From: Spirosoma luteum DSM 19990
GTDB lineage: Bacteria > Bacteroidota > Bacteroidia > Cytophagales > Spirosomataceae
Length of the DNA: 64,000 nucleotides
Direction of reading: 5' to 3'
NCBI RefSeq assembly: GCF_000374065.1
Contig: NZ_KB893257.1
Span: 124,001 to 188,000 of the forward strand
Part shown: positions 17,695 through 25,759 of the stretch, in pieces
Numbering within the stretch: the stretch's first letter is position 1
Layout of the letters: every line of letters begins with the position of its first letter
Translations under genes and position numbers: made by a program
Notes under the pieces: model-generated
Told to the model about the DNA's origin: nothing
The model's input: only the letters and a program-made list of their open reading frames with translations
Databases searched by the model: none

Positions 17695-18941
17695 TATACT
17701 TCTTGATAATCTTATCAGCGTTGATTTTTTTCTATTTATATAGAAAAAGTTTCCTGATGCTCCCTTCTGTACATTTTTTTTTATTAAATACTTTTTCTTT
17801 AATAGGATACTCTTATTCGGAAACTGATAATATTTCAAACCCAACGATATATTATTATTCTATATTTAATCTAATTATCCTTTCTTCTTTGTTTTTTTTA
17901 AAGCCAAATAAAGACAGCTTAGCTCTAAACATAAATTTTATTTCTTTTGATAGGATAAAGAAATATCTATCTATTTATGCTATTTGTATAATAATTATGC
18001 TAATGTTTTTTTTGTATGAAGTAGATTTAGATCTGTTGTATGTAAACGGTAGTTATTTGACAATGGTAGATTCCGTGAAGATGGGCATCACATCTTCCAT
18101 AGGAATTATGTTTCATAAAACTATACCTGTAAATGGAATAGTTTGTGCTTTCGCGTTTGGTTTTTTATTCAGCACAAAGAGATTCAAATACTTGCAGCTA
18201 GTATTATTTGTACTATTTTTCATACTTTATATATTCGAGCTTGGGGCTAATTCACGCTCAGCTGCATTAATTATTTTCTCTTTATTGATGTCAATTTTTA
18301 TCTTTTACAGCAGAAATTTTAAAAAGAAAATTATTATTGCTTCATTATTAAGCGCAAGTATATTGTCTTATTTCTTGGTATTAAGTGGTAGAGGGAGCTA
18401 CAAACAAGGTGTATCCCAAATTGCTTATAACTATTCTGGAATGTCAAAAGAAAGATTGTTTTCAACCGAAGAGCTCATTGACAATGTTTTGGGCGGAGTT
18501 TCAACTTTTGCTCAAGCTGTAGATCTAAAAGGAGAATATCCTGAAGAATACAAAATATTGTCTTTTTCTCCTTTACCTTCTTCAATTGATGGCTTTGATG
18601 AGCTTCTGAAGTATCAAAATAGGATTAGTCTTTATGTCCCATTCAATGCATATAGTGAAGTTTATCACTTCGGTTTAAGCTATTTATTCTTGTTTTACTT
18701 TCTTGTTTTTCTCTGCTTGAGAACTGCAAATATTGCAGTATTAGAAAATAGGACTGTAGGTTTATTTCTTTCATTGCCGATGTACTTATTTTTTATTGCT
18801 AATCAGCAATACCCTTTGAGAAATAATTTTAGATTTTTATTGATTGCTGGATTCTTGTGCTTTTTTTACATTAACTTTTGGAAAAGGAGAAAGGTAAAGA
18901 ATACCTATAAAAGTCATAAGTATATTGATGCTATTTATTAA
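17691..18941 (+). CDS. Wzy-type polysaccharide polymerase
   Basis: 416 residues with about ten to twelve hydrophobic helices and a large loop between about 225 and 320. No strong sequence motif, as usual for this family, but ANSRSAALIIF near helix 6-7 matches the oligosaccharide repeat-unit polymerase pattern. Its size, topology and position between glycosyltransferase genes in a Wzx/Wzy locus make it the likely polymerase that joins repeat units on the periplasmic face. Begins 4 bases inside the previous gene (ATGA overlap). Confidence 0.78.
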   Translation: MIYFLIILSALIFFYLYRKSFLMLPSVHFFLLNTFSLIGYSYSETDNISNPTIYYYSIFNLIILSSLFFLKPNKDSLALNINFISFDRIKKYLSIYAICIIIMLMFFLYEVDLDLLYVNGSYLTMVDSVKMGITSSIGIMFHKTIPVNGIVCAFAFGFLFSTKRFKYLQLVLFVLFFILYIFELGANSRSAALIIFSLLMSIFIFYSRNFKKKIIIASLLSASILSYFLVLSGRGSYKQGVSQIAYNYSGMSKERLFSTEELIDNVLGGVSTFAQAVDLKGEYPEEYKILSFSPLPSSIDGFDELLKYQNRISLYVPFNAYSEVYHFGLSYLFLFYFLVFLCLRTANIAVLENRTVGLFLSLPMYLFFIANQQYPLRNNFRFLLIAGFLCFFYINFWKRRKVKNTYKSHKYIDAIY

Positions 18942-18958
18942 AATATGATATCATTAAA

Positions 18959-20110
18959 ATGGAAGTATTAATTGTTTCCGGGTCAAATTCGAGAAATTCT
19001 GGAGGTGTTTTTGTAACCATCGTGGAGACTGGGAAAAACCTTCTAAGTAACCATAATATAGAATTGAAATATTTGATGTATAATGACGAATATACAATTA
19101 AGGATTCAGGTAGTTACCCAAAAAATACTCTATTTTCTTACGAAATTATCGGACCGAAGAAATTTGGTTTTTCGTTAGATATTTTTCTAAAAATATCAAT
19201 GATCAGACCGCAAATTATTCACACGCAATCATTATGGATGTTTTTGTCTTATGCTGCCTTGAGATATAGTAGAATACATAAAATACCGACTATTGTTTCT
19301 CCACATGGTATGCTTGATTTGTATCAGTTGAAAACATCTTTCTGGAAAAAGAGAATTATTTTACAGTTGTACGAAAAAAATAATTTAAATAATGCTTCAT
19401 GTATTCACGCTCTTAATGAGGCAGAGTATAGATCGATTAGATCTCTCGGTATAAAAAAGCCAATTGCAATAATTCCTAATGGTGTAGATATTCCTAACTT
19501 GTGTAATGTGAAGGAAACACCATCATGGAAAAATGTTAATAAAAAGACTCTTCTATTTTTGAGCAGAATAGACCCTAAAAAGAATATTCATTCATTAATT
19601 AGTGCTTGGTTAAAAAGCGATTATCTTAATCATGATTGGGAGTTAGTAATAGCTGGTGATTTAAAAGATGTTTCGTATAGTAAGTTGTTAAAAGACTTAG
19701 CTGGTAATAATGCAACTATAAAATTTATCGGTGGTCAATACGGTAATGATAAAGTGAATTCGTTCATTCATTCAGATGCATTTATACTTCCATCTTTTAG
19801 CGAAGGATTGCCAATGGCAGTTTTAGAGGCTTGGTCGTATAAAAAATATACCCTTATATCTGATGCTTGTAACTTGAATATAGGGTTCGAATTTGACGCA
19901 GCATATAGAATAGAAACGGATGAAATGTCATTAATTTCTTCACTAAATGAACTTTTTATTACACCGCATTCTAAATTAATCGATGTTGGCTTAAGAGCGT
20001 TCGATTTAGTGGCTTCAAAATTTACCTGGAAAAAGGTATCTGACGATATGCTTTTATTATATAAATGGGTTTCGGGTAAATGTTCGAAACCTGATTTTGT
20101 TCGCTTATAG
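18959..20110 (+). CDS. Glycosyltransferase family 4 protein
   Basis: 383 residues. N-terminal SGSNSRNSGGVF loop, then IHTQSLWMF and VSPHGMLDLYQLK typical of GT4 enzymes of the WcaC/AmsK kind; C-terminal half from about 195 (LLFLSRIDPKKNIHSLI) with the donor-site segment PSFSEGLPMAVLEAWSY near 280. Cytoplasmic face of the inner membrane; adds one sugar of the repeat unit. 17 bases after wzy. Confidence 0.88.
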   Translation: MEVLIVSGSNSRNSGGVFVTIVETGKNLLSNHNIELKYLMYNDEYTIKDSGSYPKNTLFSYEIIGPKKFGFSLDIFLKISMIRPQIIHTQSLWMFLSYAALRYSRIHKIPTIVSPHGMLDLYQLKTSFWKKRIILQLYEKNNLNNASCIHALNEAEYRSIRSLGIKKPIAIIPNGVDIPNLCNVKETPSWKNVNKKTLLFLSRIDPKKNIHSLISAWLKSDYLNHDWELVIAGDLKDVSYSKLLKDLAGNNATIKFIGGQYGNDKVNSFIHSDAFILPSFSEGLPMAVLEAWSYKKYTLISDACNLNIGFEFDAAYRIETDEMSLISSLNELFITPHSKLIDVGLRAFDLVASKFTWKKVSDDMLLLYKWVSGKCSKPDFVRL

Positions 20111-20123
20111 CAGACTTGACAAA

Positions 20124-20666
20124 ATGTATAATTCAGATACCTTTAATGGACCTTCGTTTTCCTTAAAAAATAGGTTGTTCAGAATTGTTTGGAATATAAG
20201 TTACTTGTTTTTGTTTAGGTATTCTCCTACACCCTTGCATTTTTGGAGATCTTTTTTATTGCGTTGCTTTGGCGCTAAAGTAGGGAAGAGGGTGCATGTT
20301 TATCCCGGTGTTAACATATGGGCTCCTTGGAACCTTGAATTAGGTGATGGATGTGGCATTGGTAACGATGCTACTTTATATTCGCAAGCTAAAATTATGA
20401 TTGGTAAAAGATCCGTAATATCACAGGGAACCTATTTATGTACAGGAACACATGACTATACAAAGATAGGACATCCGCTCATTGCATTTCCAATACATGT
20501 TGGTGATAATGCTTGGGTAGCAGCAGAAGCGTTTGTACATCCAGGAGTTAGGATCGGAGATGGTTGCGTAATTGGTGCCCGTTCTGTTGTTAACAAAGAC
20601 ATGCCTGCTTGGTCTGTTTGTGCTGGTAATCCATGTACATTTATAAAAGAGTATCTAAAAAAATGA
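20124..20666 (+). CDS. Left-handed beta-helix acetyltransferase, WcaF-like
   Basis: 180 residues from ATG 20124; a TTG at 20097 would lie inside the upstream gene and is less likely. N-terminal helix FSLKNRLFRIVWNISY and a hexapeptide-repeat domain from about 60 (GKRVHVYPGVNI, GDGCGIGNDATLYS, GKRSVISQGTYLCTGTHDYT) ending NPCTFIKEY. The His in GTHDYT is the likely catalytic base. This is the layout of WcaF-type O-acetyltransferases of colanic-acid-like loci, which acetylate a sugar of the polymer using acetyl-CoA. Its stop overlaps the next start by 4 bases. Confidence 0.87.
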   Translation: MYNSDTFNGPSFSLKNRLFRIVWNISYLFLFRYSPTPLHFWRSFLLRCFGAKVGKRVHVYPGVNIWAPWNLELGDGCGIGNDATLYSQAKIMIGKRSVISQGTYLCTGTHDYTKIGHPLIAFPIHVGDNAWVAAEAFVHPGVRIGDGCVIGARSVVNKDMPAWSVCAGNPCTFIKEYLKK

Positions 20667-21316
20667 ATGATTCAAGGACTAAAACAGATCGTGAACAGTC
20701 GTTAGTTGCGAAGGAGTTCATATGGGATACATCTACAAATACTGAAGTACATTTTTATGTGGAGCCAGTTTTGCGAAAATGGCTTAATTCCGAAAAAGCT
20801 AACACATTATTAGATTTGGGGTGTGGTAATGGTGCTCTTACAGCTCGTCTAAATCAATTTGGACTATTATGTACTGGAACCGATTTCTCAGATTCAGGTA
20901 TCCAGATTGCTCAAGCGACTTTTCCCAATGTTAATTTCTTTCAATCGGTAATGCAAGATGATTTAGCCCAAAAATATCAAAGTCAATTTGATGTAGTAAT
21001 ATCTGTAGAAGTGATCGAACATTTACTATTGCCTAGGCAATTATTTGAGAGAGCGAAAGAAGCATTGAAGCCTGGTGGCACATTGATAATTACTACTCCT
21101 TATCATGGTTATTGGAAAAATCTTGCATTAGCTTTAGCTAACAAATATGATAGTCATTGGCATCCTCTTAGAGACTACGGTCATGTGAAATTTTTTTCTA
21201 TTTCTACGCTTGAAAAATTATTTGAAGAGCAAGGGTTTTTGGTTGAATCTATTTGTAGAGTAGGACGTATACCTGCTTTTGCCCGCTCGGTGATGATTAA
21301 AGGCAAATTGCTATAG
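20663..21316 (+). CDS. Class I SAM-dependent methyltransferase
   Basis: 217 residues from ATG 20663 (ATGA overlap with the acetyltransferase stop). SAM-binding motif I LLDLGCGNGALTARL near residue 50, acidic loop TDFSD, and motif IV/V VVISVEVIEHL followed by LKPGGTLIITTPY, as in UbiG-like and glycan methyltransferases. It probably methylates a sugar or a lipid-linked intermediate of this polysaccharide; the target is unknown. Confidence 0.85.
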   Translation: MNDSRTKTDREQSLVAKEFIWDTSTNTEVHFYVEPVLRKWLNSEKANTLLDLGCGNGALTARLNQFGLLCTGTDFSDSGIQIAQATFPNVNFFQSVMQDDLAQKYQSQFDVVISVEVIEHLLLPRQLFERAKEALKPGGTLIITTPYHGYWKNLALALANKYDSHWHPLRDYGHVKFFSISTLEKLFEEQGFLVESICRVGRIPAFARSVMIKGKLL

Positions 21317-21351
21317 TTCTTCTTGTTTGTCAAACAGTGGATAACTTCAAG

Positions 21352-22251
21352 ATGATTGATAAGAACTCATTGTATAACCAGATTTCAGTACTCATTCTTA
21401 CCAAGAACGAACAGCAGGATTTGCCTGACTGTTTGCAGTCAGTTTCCTGGTGTGATGATATCCATGTGTTCGATTCTTACAGTGAAGACGATACAGTCAA
21501 ACTAGCCAAGGAAGCCGGGGCAAAGGTTACACAGCGTCAGTTTGATGGATATGCATCACAACGTAATGTGGCTCTAAGTGCATTGCCCTACTCACATTCA
21601 TGGATACTGATTCTGGATGCGGACGAACGTATTCCTGCGGAGTTAGCAAGGGAAATGTTAGAAAGAGTTCAAAGAGTACAGGTTGGTGTAAATGGCTTGA
21701 GAATAAGGCGTAGGGATTACTTTGGGAAAACATGGCTCAAGCACTCTCAGATGACTCCTTACTATATTCGTTTAGTACGCAAGAGTAAAGCTCGTTATCA
21801 CCGGGAAATTAATGAGGTTCTTGAAGTTGATGGAGTAGTGGAGGACCTGAAAGGTCACTTTGAACATTATCCTTTTTCAAAAGGATTGCATCACTGGCTT
21901 AATAAACACAACACCTATTCGTCTATGGAGGCTAAACGATGGGTAGAAGAGCACCGGGGTAACTTAAGTTTCTCGTTGCAGAAAGCACTGTTTAGCAAAG
22001 ATTTTACTGAGAAGAGATATCACCAGAAAGGAATATTTTATAAAATTCCAGGCCGACCGCTTATTAAATGGTTGTATCTAGCCTTCTGGAAAAGGTCATT
22101 CCTTGATGGCCGGGCTGGCTTGACAAACGCGACACTCCAGGCTATTTATGAGTACTTCATTGTTATCAAAACGAGGGAGCTACTAGACAAAGAGTCTTCA
22201 GCAGAAGAGATTTCTGATAACGTGACGGTCCCTCTTATCATTCATAGCTAA
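21352..22251 (+). CDS. Glycosyltransferase family 2 (WaaE/KdtX-like)
   Basis: 299 residues from ATG 21352; an in-frame GTG at 21337 would add five residues and cannot be excluded. GT-A fold: ISVLILTKNEQQDL at the N-terminus, WCDDIHVFDSYSEDDT, and the metal-binding LILDADERIP; the middle has YYIRLVRKSKARYHREINE as in WaaE-like beta-glucosyltransferases. The composition is intermediate between the AT-rich block and the GC-balanced genes that follow. Confidence 0.87.
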   Translation: MIDKNSLYNQISVLILTKNEQQDLPDCLQSVSWCDDIHVFDSYSEDDTVKLAKEAGAKVTQRQFDGYASQRNVALSALPYSHSWILILDADERIPAELAREMLERVQRVQVGVNGLRIRRRDYFGKTWLKHSQMTPYYIRLVRKSKARYHREINEVLEVDGVVEDLKGHFEHYPFSKGLHHWLNKHNTYSSMEAKRWVEEHRGNLSFSLQKALFSKDFTEKRYHQKGIFYKIPGRPLIKWLYLAFWKRSFLDGRAGLTNATLQAIYEYFIVIKTRELLDKESSAEEISDNVTVPLIIHS

Positions 22252-22263
22252 TGGTGTACGCTT

Positions 22264-22671
22264 ATGAGGGTGTTTTTACTTATAAGTCTGTTGATGGGTG
22301 CTGCCATCGTTTTCTATTTTAGCTGGTTGCCCAGGCCTAATCTGGCTATTTATGGGGTGCTACCCGATTGGTTATCGACCTGGACGGATGCGCAGCAAAA
22401 TCAGAACATTCGTACCGCTGTACCATTATTGATACTTGGTCTGCTCAGTGGCGTGTGGTTATCTATCACTAAGCAGGTGTGGCGAAACTGGGTGTTGTCC
22501 TGGTTGCTGCTGCTGGCGGTAGTCAGTGTAGCCGAAGCCGGACAAGTGTTGATTCCTCTCCGTCATTTTGACTGGGGAGATATTGTGTGTGGGGGAATTG
22601 GGGCAGGTACCGGCCTGAGCGTAGTGGGACTAGTCCGATTGTCCCGCTTGCTCGAAATAAAGGGGGCATAG
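22264..22671 (+). CDS. VanZ-like membrane protein
   Basis: 135 residues, four hydrophobic helices (about 3-20, 55-72, 78-98, 105-125). Contains the VanZ-type pattern with a terminal membrane segment FDWGDIVCGGIGAGTGLSV (compare DxxDxxxNxxGxxxG in the family). Small VanZ-like proteins are common in Bacteroidota exopolysaccharide loci but their role is unknown. 12 bases after the GT2 gene and 25 bases before the WcaI-like gene: same operon. Confidence 0.75.
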   Translation: MRVFLLISLLMGAAIVFYFSWLPRPNLAIYGVLPDWLSTWTDAQQNQNIRTAVPLLILGLLSGVWLSITKQVWRNWVLSWLLLLAVVSVAEAGQVLIPLRHFDWGDIVCGGIGAGTGLSVVGLVRLSRLLEIKGA

Positions 22672-22696
22672 CCTCCTAACTGGAAAGACAACGTTT

Positions 22697-23986
22697 ATGC
22701 GCATACTTATATACGGAATCAACTACGCACCGGAGCTAACCGGCATTGGTAAATACACTGGCGACATGGGCGCGTGGCTGGCTCAGCAGGGAGAAACGGT
22801 GGAGGTAATCACCACCTTGCCCTATTATCCGGAGTGGGCCGTTCATGCGTCGCACCGGGGAAAATGGTGGCATACGGAACAGTTGGCGGGAGTCCGGGTG
22901 CACCGGTGTCCATTTTACGTACCCGGAAACGTCACGTCGCTCAAGCGGATTCTGCACGAATTCTCCTTTGTGTTGAGCAGTCTAGTGTACTGGCTACCCG
23001 TTTTCTTTGGCAAGCGGTACGACGTAGTCATTTGTTTGTCGCCCCCGTTTCATCTGGGGCTGCTGCCCGTTTTTTACAGTAAGCTGCGCCGGGTGCCGCT
23101 TTGGTGCCATATTCAGGATTTGCAGATCGACATGGCGAAGGAGTTGGGGATGCTCAAAAACAAGTGGTTTCTGGATAGTATGTTCCGCGTGGAGCGATTT
23201 ATCCTCAAGCGCTGCACCGTTGTGTCGACCATCAGCGAAGGAATGGTTCGGAAGGTGACGCAGAAGAACGTGATACAGCAGGAATGCGTACTGTTCCCGA
23301 ACTGGGTCGACGGTAATCTGGTCAGACCACTCCCATCGGCGCAATCATTACGGACAGAACTAGGGTTACATTCGACGGATAAGGTAGTACTCTATTCGGG
23401 TAGTCTGGGCGAAAAGCAGGGGCTGGAGATCATCGTTGAAGCTGCCAAATCGTTTGTATCTCAGCCAGAGGTAAAATTTCTCATCTTCGGATCGGGAGGG
23501 GGAAAAAACAAGCTGGAAACACTGGTACGGGACTATGGCCTGACGAATGTTCGGTTTTATCCGCTGCAGCCCGCCGAAAAGTTGTCGGCCCTGTTGGCTA
23601 CGGCGGATATCCACCTGGTGCTTCAAAAGAAATCGGCTTCCGATCTGGTTCTGCCCTCGAAGCTGACCGGTATTCTGGCGGCCGGTGGTTATGCATTGGT
23701 ATCGGCGGTTTCGGGTACTACCTTGCATGAGGTCATGAGTACGCACAATATAGGCCTGGTAATCGAACCGGAATCGGCAGAGAAGCTGGTAACCGCCATT
23801 CGGGAATCGCTTGTTTCGAATCTAACTCCCTACAGGACCAACGCCCGGCGGTATGCGGAACGGTACTTGAACCGGGAAGCGATTTTAGGGGCATTTACCC
23901 TGCAGTTAAACGAAGTGACTAAGAAAGGCCCATCCAGTCAGAAAGAGCAAGTTGCTCGCAAAACACTGGATGAATTAGTGAGTTAG
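22697..23986 (+). CDS. WcaI-like colanic-acid-type glycosyltransferase
   Basis: 429 residues. The N-terminus MRILIYGINYAPELTGIGKY is diagnostic for WcaI-like GT4 enzymes, followed by TTLPYYPEW. C-terminal domain from about 225 (VVLYSGSLGEKQGLEII) with donor-site LPSKLTGILAAGG near 320. WcaI transfers fucose in colanic acid synthesis; the donor here is not known. The base composition is back to the genome norm. Confidence 0.88.
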   Translation: MRILIYGINYAPELTGIGKYTGDMGAWLAQQGETVEVITTLPYYPEWAVHASHRGKWWHTEQLAGVRVHRCPFYVPGNVTSLKRILHEFSFVLSSLVYWLPVFFGKRYDVVICLSPPFHLGLLPVFYSKLRRVPLWCHIQDLQIDMAKELGMLKNKWFLDSMFRVERFILKRCTVVSTISEGMVRKVTQKNVIQQECVLFPNWVDGNLVRPLPSAQSLRTELGLHSTDKVVLYSGSLGEKQGLEIIVEAAKSFVSQPEVKFLIFGSGGGKNKLETLVRDYGLTNVRFYPLQPAEKLSALLATADIHLVLQKKSASDLVLPSKLTGILAAGGYALVSAVSGTTLHEVMSTHNIGLVIEPESAEKLVTAIRESLVSNLTPYRTNARRYAERYLNREAILGAFTLQLNEVTKKGPSSQKEQVARKTLDELVS

Positions 23987-24059
23987 TTTTGTCCGGTTTG
24001 ACGGTGTAGCACCGTGGTCTGTCTGTACGGTCAATTCATTTCTCACGGGTTTATTAACC

Positions 24060-24641
24060 ATGATTTTCCCTTCCCCAAAGTATACTGCGTATTGTATAGT
24101 AATCCTCCTGGCGTGTAGTACTCATTTCATTGGATGTACTGAAACAATGACCCCTCTTTTATCGATTTCGTATCATTTCGACAATGATGCCCAAGGATGG
24201 CAAATCAACGAAGCAGGCAAGGGTGGTTTTCAATCTTTTGGAGGAAACCCAGGTGGGTGTATCTATGCTGAGGATATCAGCACTGATGCCTGGTATTTCA
24301 TTGCATCCAATGAGTTCATTGATATGACTCGAAAGGCATACGGCTTAACGCTTGGTTTTGATCTTATTCAATCAGCTACGGATGCACAGTTTAATGCAGA
24401 CGATGTTATTTTGACGGGTGGAACAACGCAGTTGACATTCAATTCTCCTCACAATCCTGGTACCAGGTGGACTAGTTATTTGGTTAAACTGGACGAGAAA
24501 AGTGGTTGGAAGAACGGGAAAGTGAACGCAACTCAAAAAGAAATGCAACAGGTGTTGCAAAATCTGACCAGCATTCGAATTCGGGGCGAATACCGGAACG
24601 GTCCCGACCGGGGTGGGCTGGATAACGTATCCATCCGGTAG
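24060..24641 (+). CDS. Laminin-B-domain lipoprotein
   Basis: 193 residues. Lipoprotein signal (hydrophobic about 11-24, lipobox FIGC, Cys near 26). The rest matches the laminin B (domain IV) beta-sandwich: FDNDAQGWQI, WYFIASNEFIDMTRKAYGLTL, DDVILTGG, TRWTSYLVKLDEKSGW, and the ending SIRIRGEYRNGPDRGGLDNV. Such domains in bacterial lipoproteins are thought to bind carbohydrate or matrix, but the function is not established. Last gene of the polysaccharide operon or its own unit (73 bases after the WcaI-like gene); convergent with the PHP phosphatase gene. Confidence 0.8.
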   Translation: MIFPSPKYTAYCIVILLACSTHFIGCTETMTPLLSISYHFDNDAQGWQINEAGKGGFQSFGGNPGGCIYAEDISTDAWYFIASNEFIDMTRKAYGLTLGFDLIQSATDAQFNADDVILTGGTTQLTFNSPHNPGTRWTSYLVKLDEKSGWKNGKVNATQKEMQQVLQNLTSIRIRGEYRNGPDRGGLDNVSIR

Positions 24642-24658
24642 TCCAACTCCCGTTTCCG

Positions 24659-25414
24659 TTACAGTAGCGTTTCGTTCAGCAGCGTTTGCTCTTCCAGTAA
24701 TTTCATGTCGCCGGATTTGAACAGGCGGGCCATCATCTCCAGGTCGCCGGGGCGGTGCATGTCGCTGCCAATGAAATCTACCCAGTGCTGTTGCAACAGG
24801 AAACGGGCCTGCTTTTCCACGTGGGAACCGTACCGCCCAGTCAACGACATCCAGTTCAGCTGGAACAGACAGCCAATCTCGCGCAGGTGTTCCAAGGATG
24901 CTTTATCGCTGTGGTAATATTTGTAGCGTTCGGGGTGGGCCAGCACAGGCGTGTAGCCGTGCGTCTGGATGCGAAAGACCATGTCGCCCAAATTCATAGG
25001 GGCCGACGACCAGCCCGTTTCAAACAGCAGGAACCGGCGTTCCCCGAACGAAAGCATATCCCCCTGCTTCAGCATATCCAGAAAGAAATCGTCCAGCATA
25101 TACTCGGCAGCCACATCGATGGTGATGGGTAATTGCTGTTCGGCAATGAGCTGACGGACAGCGGCCAGCCCCTGCTGGATGGCGAGGGTTTCGTTCGGAT
25201 ACCAGTCGCGGCTGATGTGGGGGGTGGTAATCACTTTTTTGATACCCCACTGGGCCAGTTGGGTCAGGCAGGTCAGGGTTTCTTCGGGGGTACTCACGCC
25301 ATCATCCAGGCCGGGCAACAGGTGGGAGTGCAGATCGACCTGCCAGAAACAGCCATCCGGTTCCGCGTCCTCGCCGGGATGAATAAGCCGTTGCCAAAAG
25401 TTTTTTGTTGTCAT
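24659..25414 (-). CDS. PHP-family protein-tyrosine phosphatase (CpsB/YwqE-like)
   Basis: 251 residues from ATG 25414 (an in-frame TTG at 25444 adds ten residues). Metal-binding PHP motifs: DLHSHLLPGLDDG near residue 26, TTPHIS, AHPERY near 160, and GSDMHRP near 215. CpsB/CapC/YwqE enzymes dephosphorylate bacterial tyrosine kinases that control capsule export. Its place at the end of the polysaccharide locus, facing the Wzc-bearing operon, supports that the Tyr tail of Wzc is its substrate (inference). Confidence 0.9.
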   Translation of the reverse strand: MTTKNFWQRLIHPGEDAEPDGCFWQVDLHSHLLPGLDDGVSTPEETLTCLTQLAQWGIKKVITTPHISRDWYPNETLAIQQGLAAVRQLIAEQQLPITIDVAAEYMLDDFFLDMLKQGDMLSFGERRFLLFETGWSSAPMNLGDMVFRIQTHGYTPVLAHPERYKYYHSDKASLEHLREIGCLFQLNWMSLTGRYGSHVEKQARFLLQQHWVDFIGSDMHRPGDLEMMARLFKSGDMKLLEEQTLLNETLL

Positions 25415-25565
25415 GTACTGAAACGGTGGGTATTGAACGGGCAACGGCTGGCCTTATGAGGGCAACTAACCTGCCTGGTTTATCTATACGTTGATTTACT
25501 AGTTAAACGATTGCAATTTAACGTTTATTTGGAAGGGTTTGACAGGGATTACGGTTTGACAGGAT

Positions 25566-25745
25566 GTAGAGACCGCACCGGCGGACCGGCAATACCTTGC
25601 GTCTTCTATGCGTCAGCAAAACCATTTGGATAACAAATGAAAATTACCCGGATAGGAACGCAGAAAAACCATCAACCTAACAAATAAAAACCATCCGGGT
25701 ATGAGACGCAAGGTATTGCGTCTCTACGAGACCGGCGTACCGGTT
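25566..25745. repeat. Mosaic inverted repeat between the PHP phosphatase and tamA genes
   Basis: The right copy at 25704-25726 (AGACGCAAGGTATTGCGTCTCTAC) is itself palindromic. The left copy has GTAGAGAC (25566-25573) and CAATACCTTGCGTCT (25590-25604) split by a 16-base GC-rich insert built on ACCGG units; ACCGG also reappears at 25731-25743. Between them a smaller pair, ACCCGGAT (25646-25653) and ATCCGGGT (25693-25700), nests inside. Palindromes of the GTAGAGACGCAA type are a common dispersed repeat in Bacteroidota (family knowledge). This 345-base gap otherwise holds nothing I can name. Confidence 0.7.
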
Positions 25746-25759
25746 TACAGGGTCATCCA

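Larger units (their letters stand above)
15150..21330 (+). other. AT-rich glycan-assembly gene block
   Basis: From just after the initiating transferase to just before the GT2 gene, the DNA becomes visibly A/T-rich, with long A and T runs and AT-ending codons, in contrast to GC-balanced flanks. It holds wzx, two glycosyltransferases, wzy, an acetyltransferase and a methyltransferase, all on the + strand and mostly overlapping or a few bases apart. This is typical of the serotype-determining, horizontally exchanged middle of polysaccharide loci. No transposase or integrase is visible at its edges. Confidence 0.8.

Noticed and set aside
15150-21330. AT-rich block considered as a prophage or integrative element
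   Set aside because: All genes belong to polysaccharide assembly; there is no integrase, tRNA target, or phage gene.
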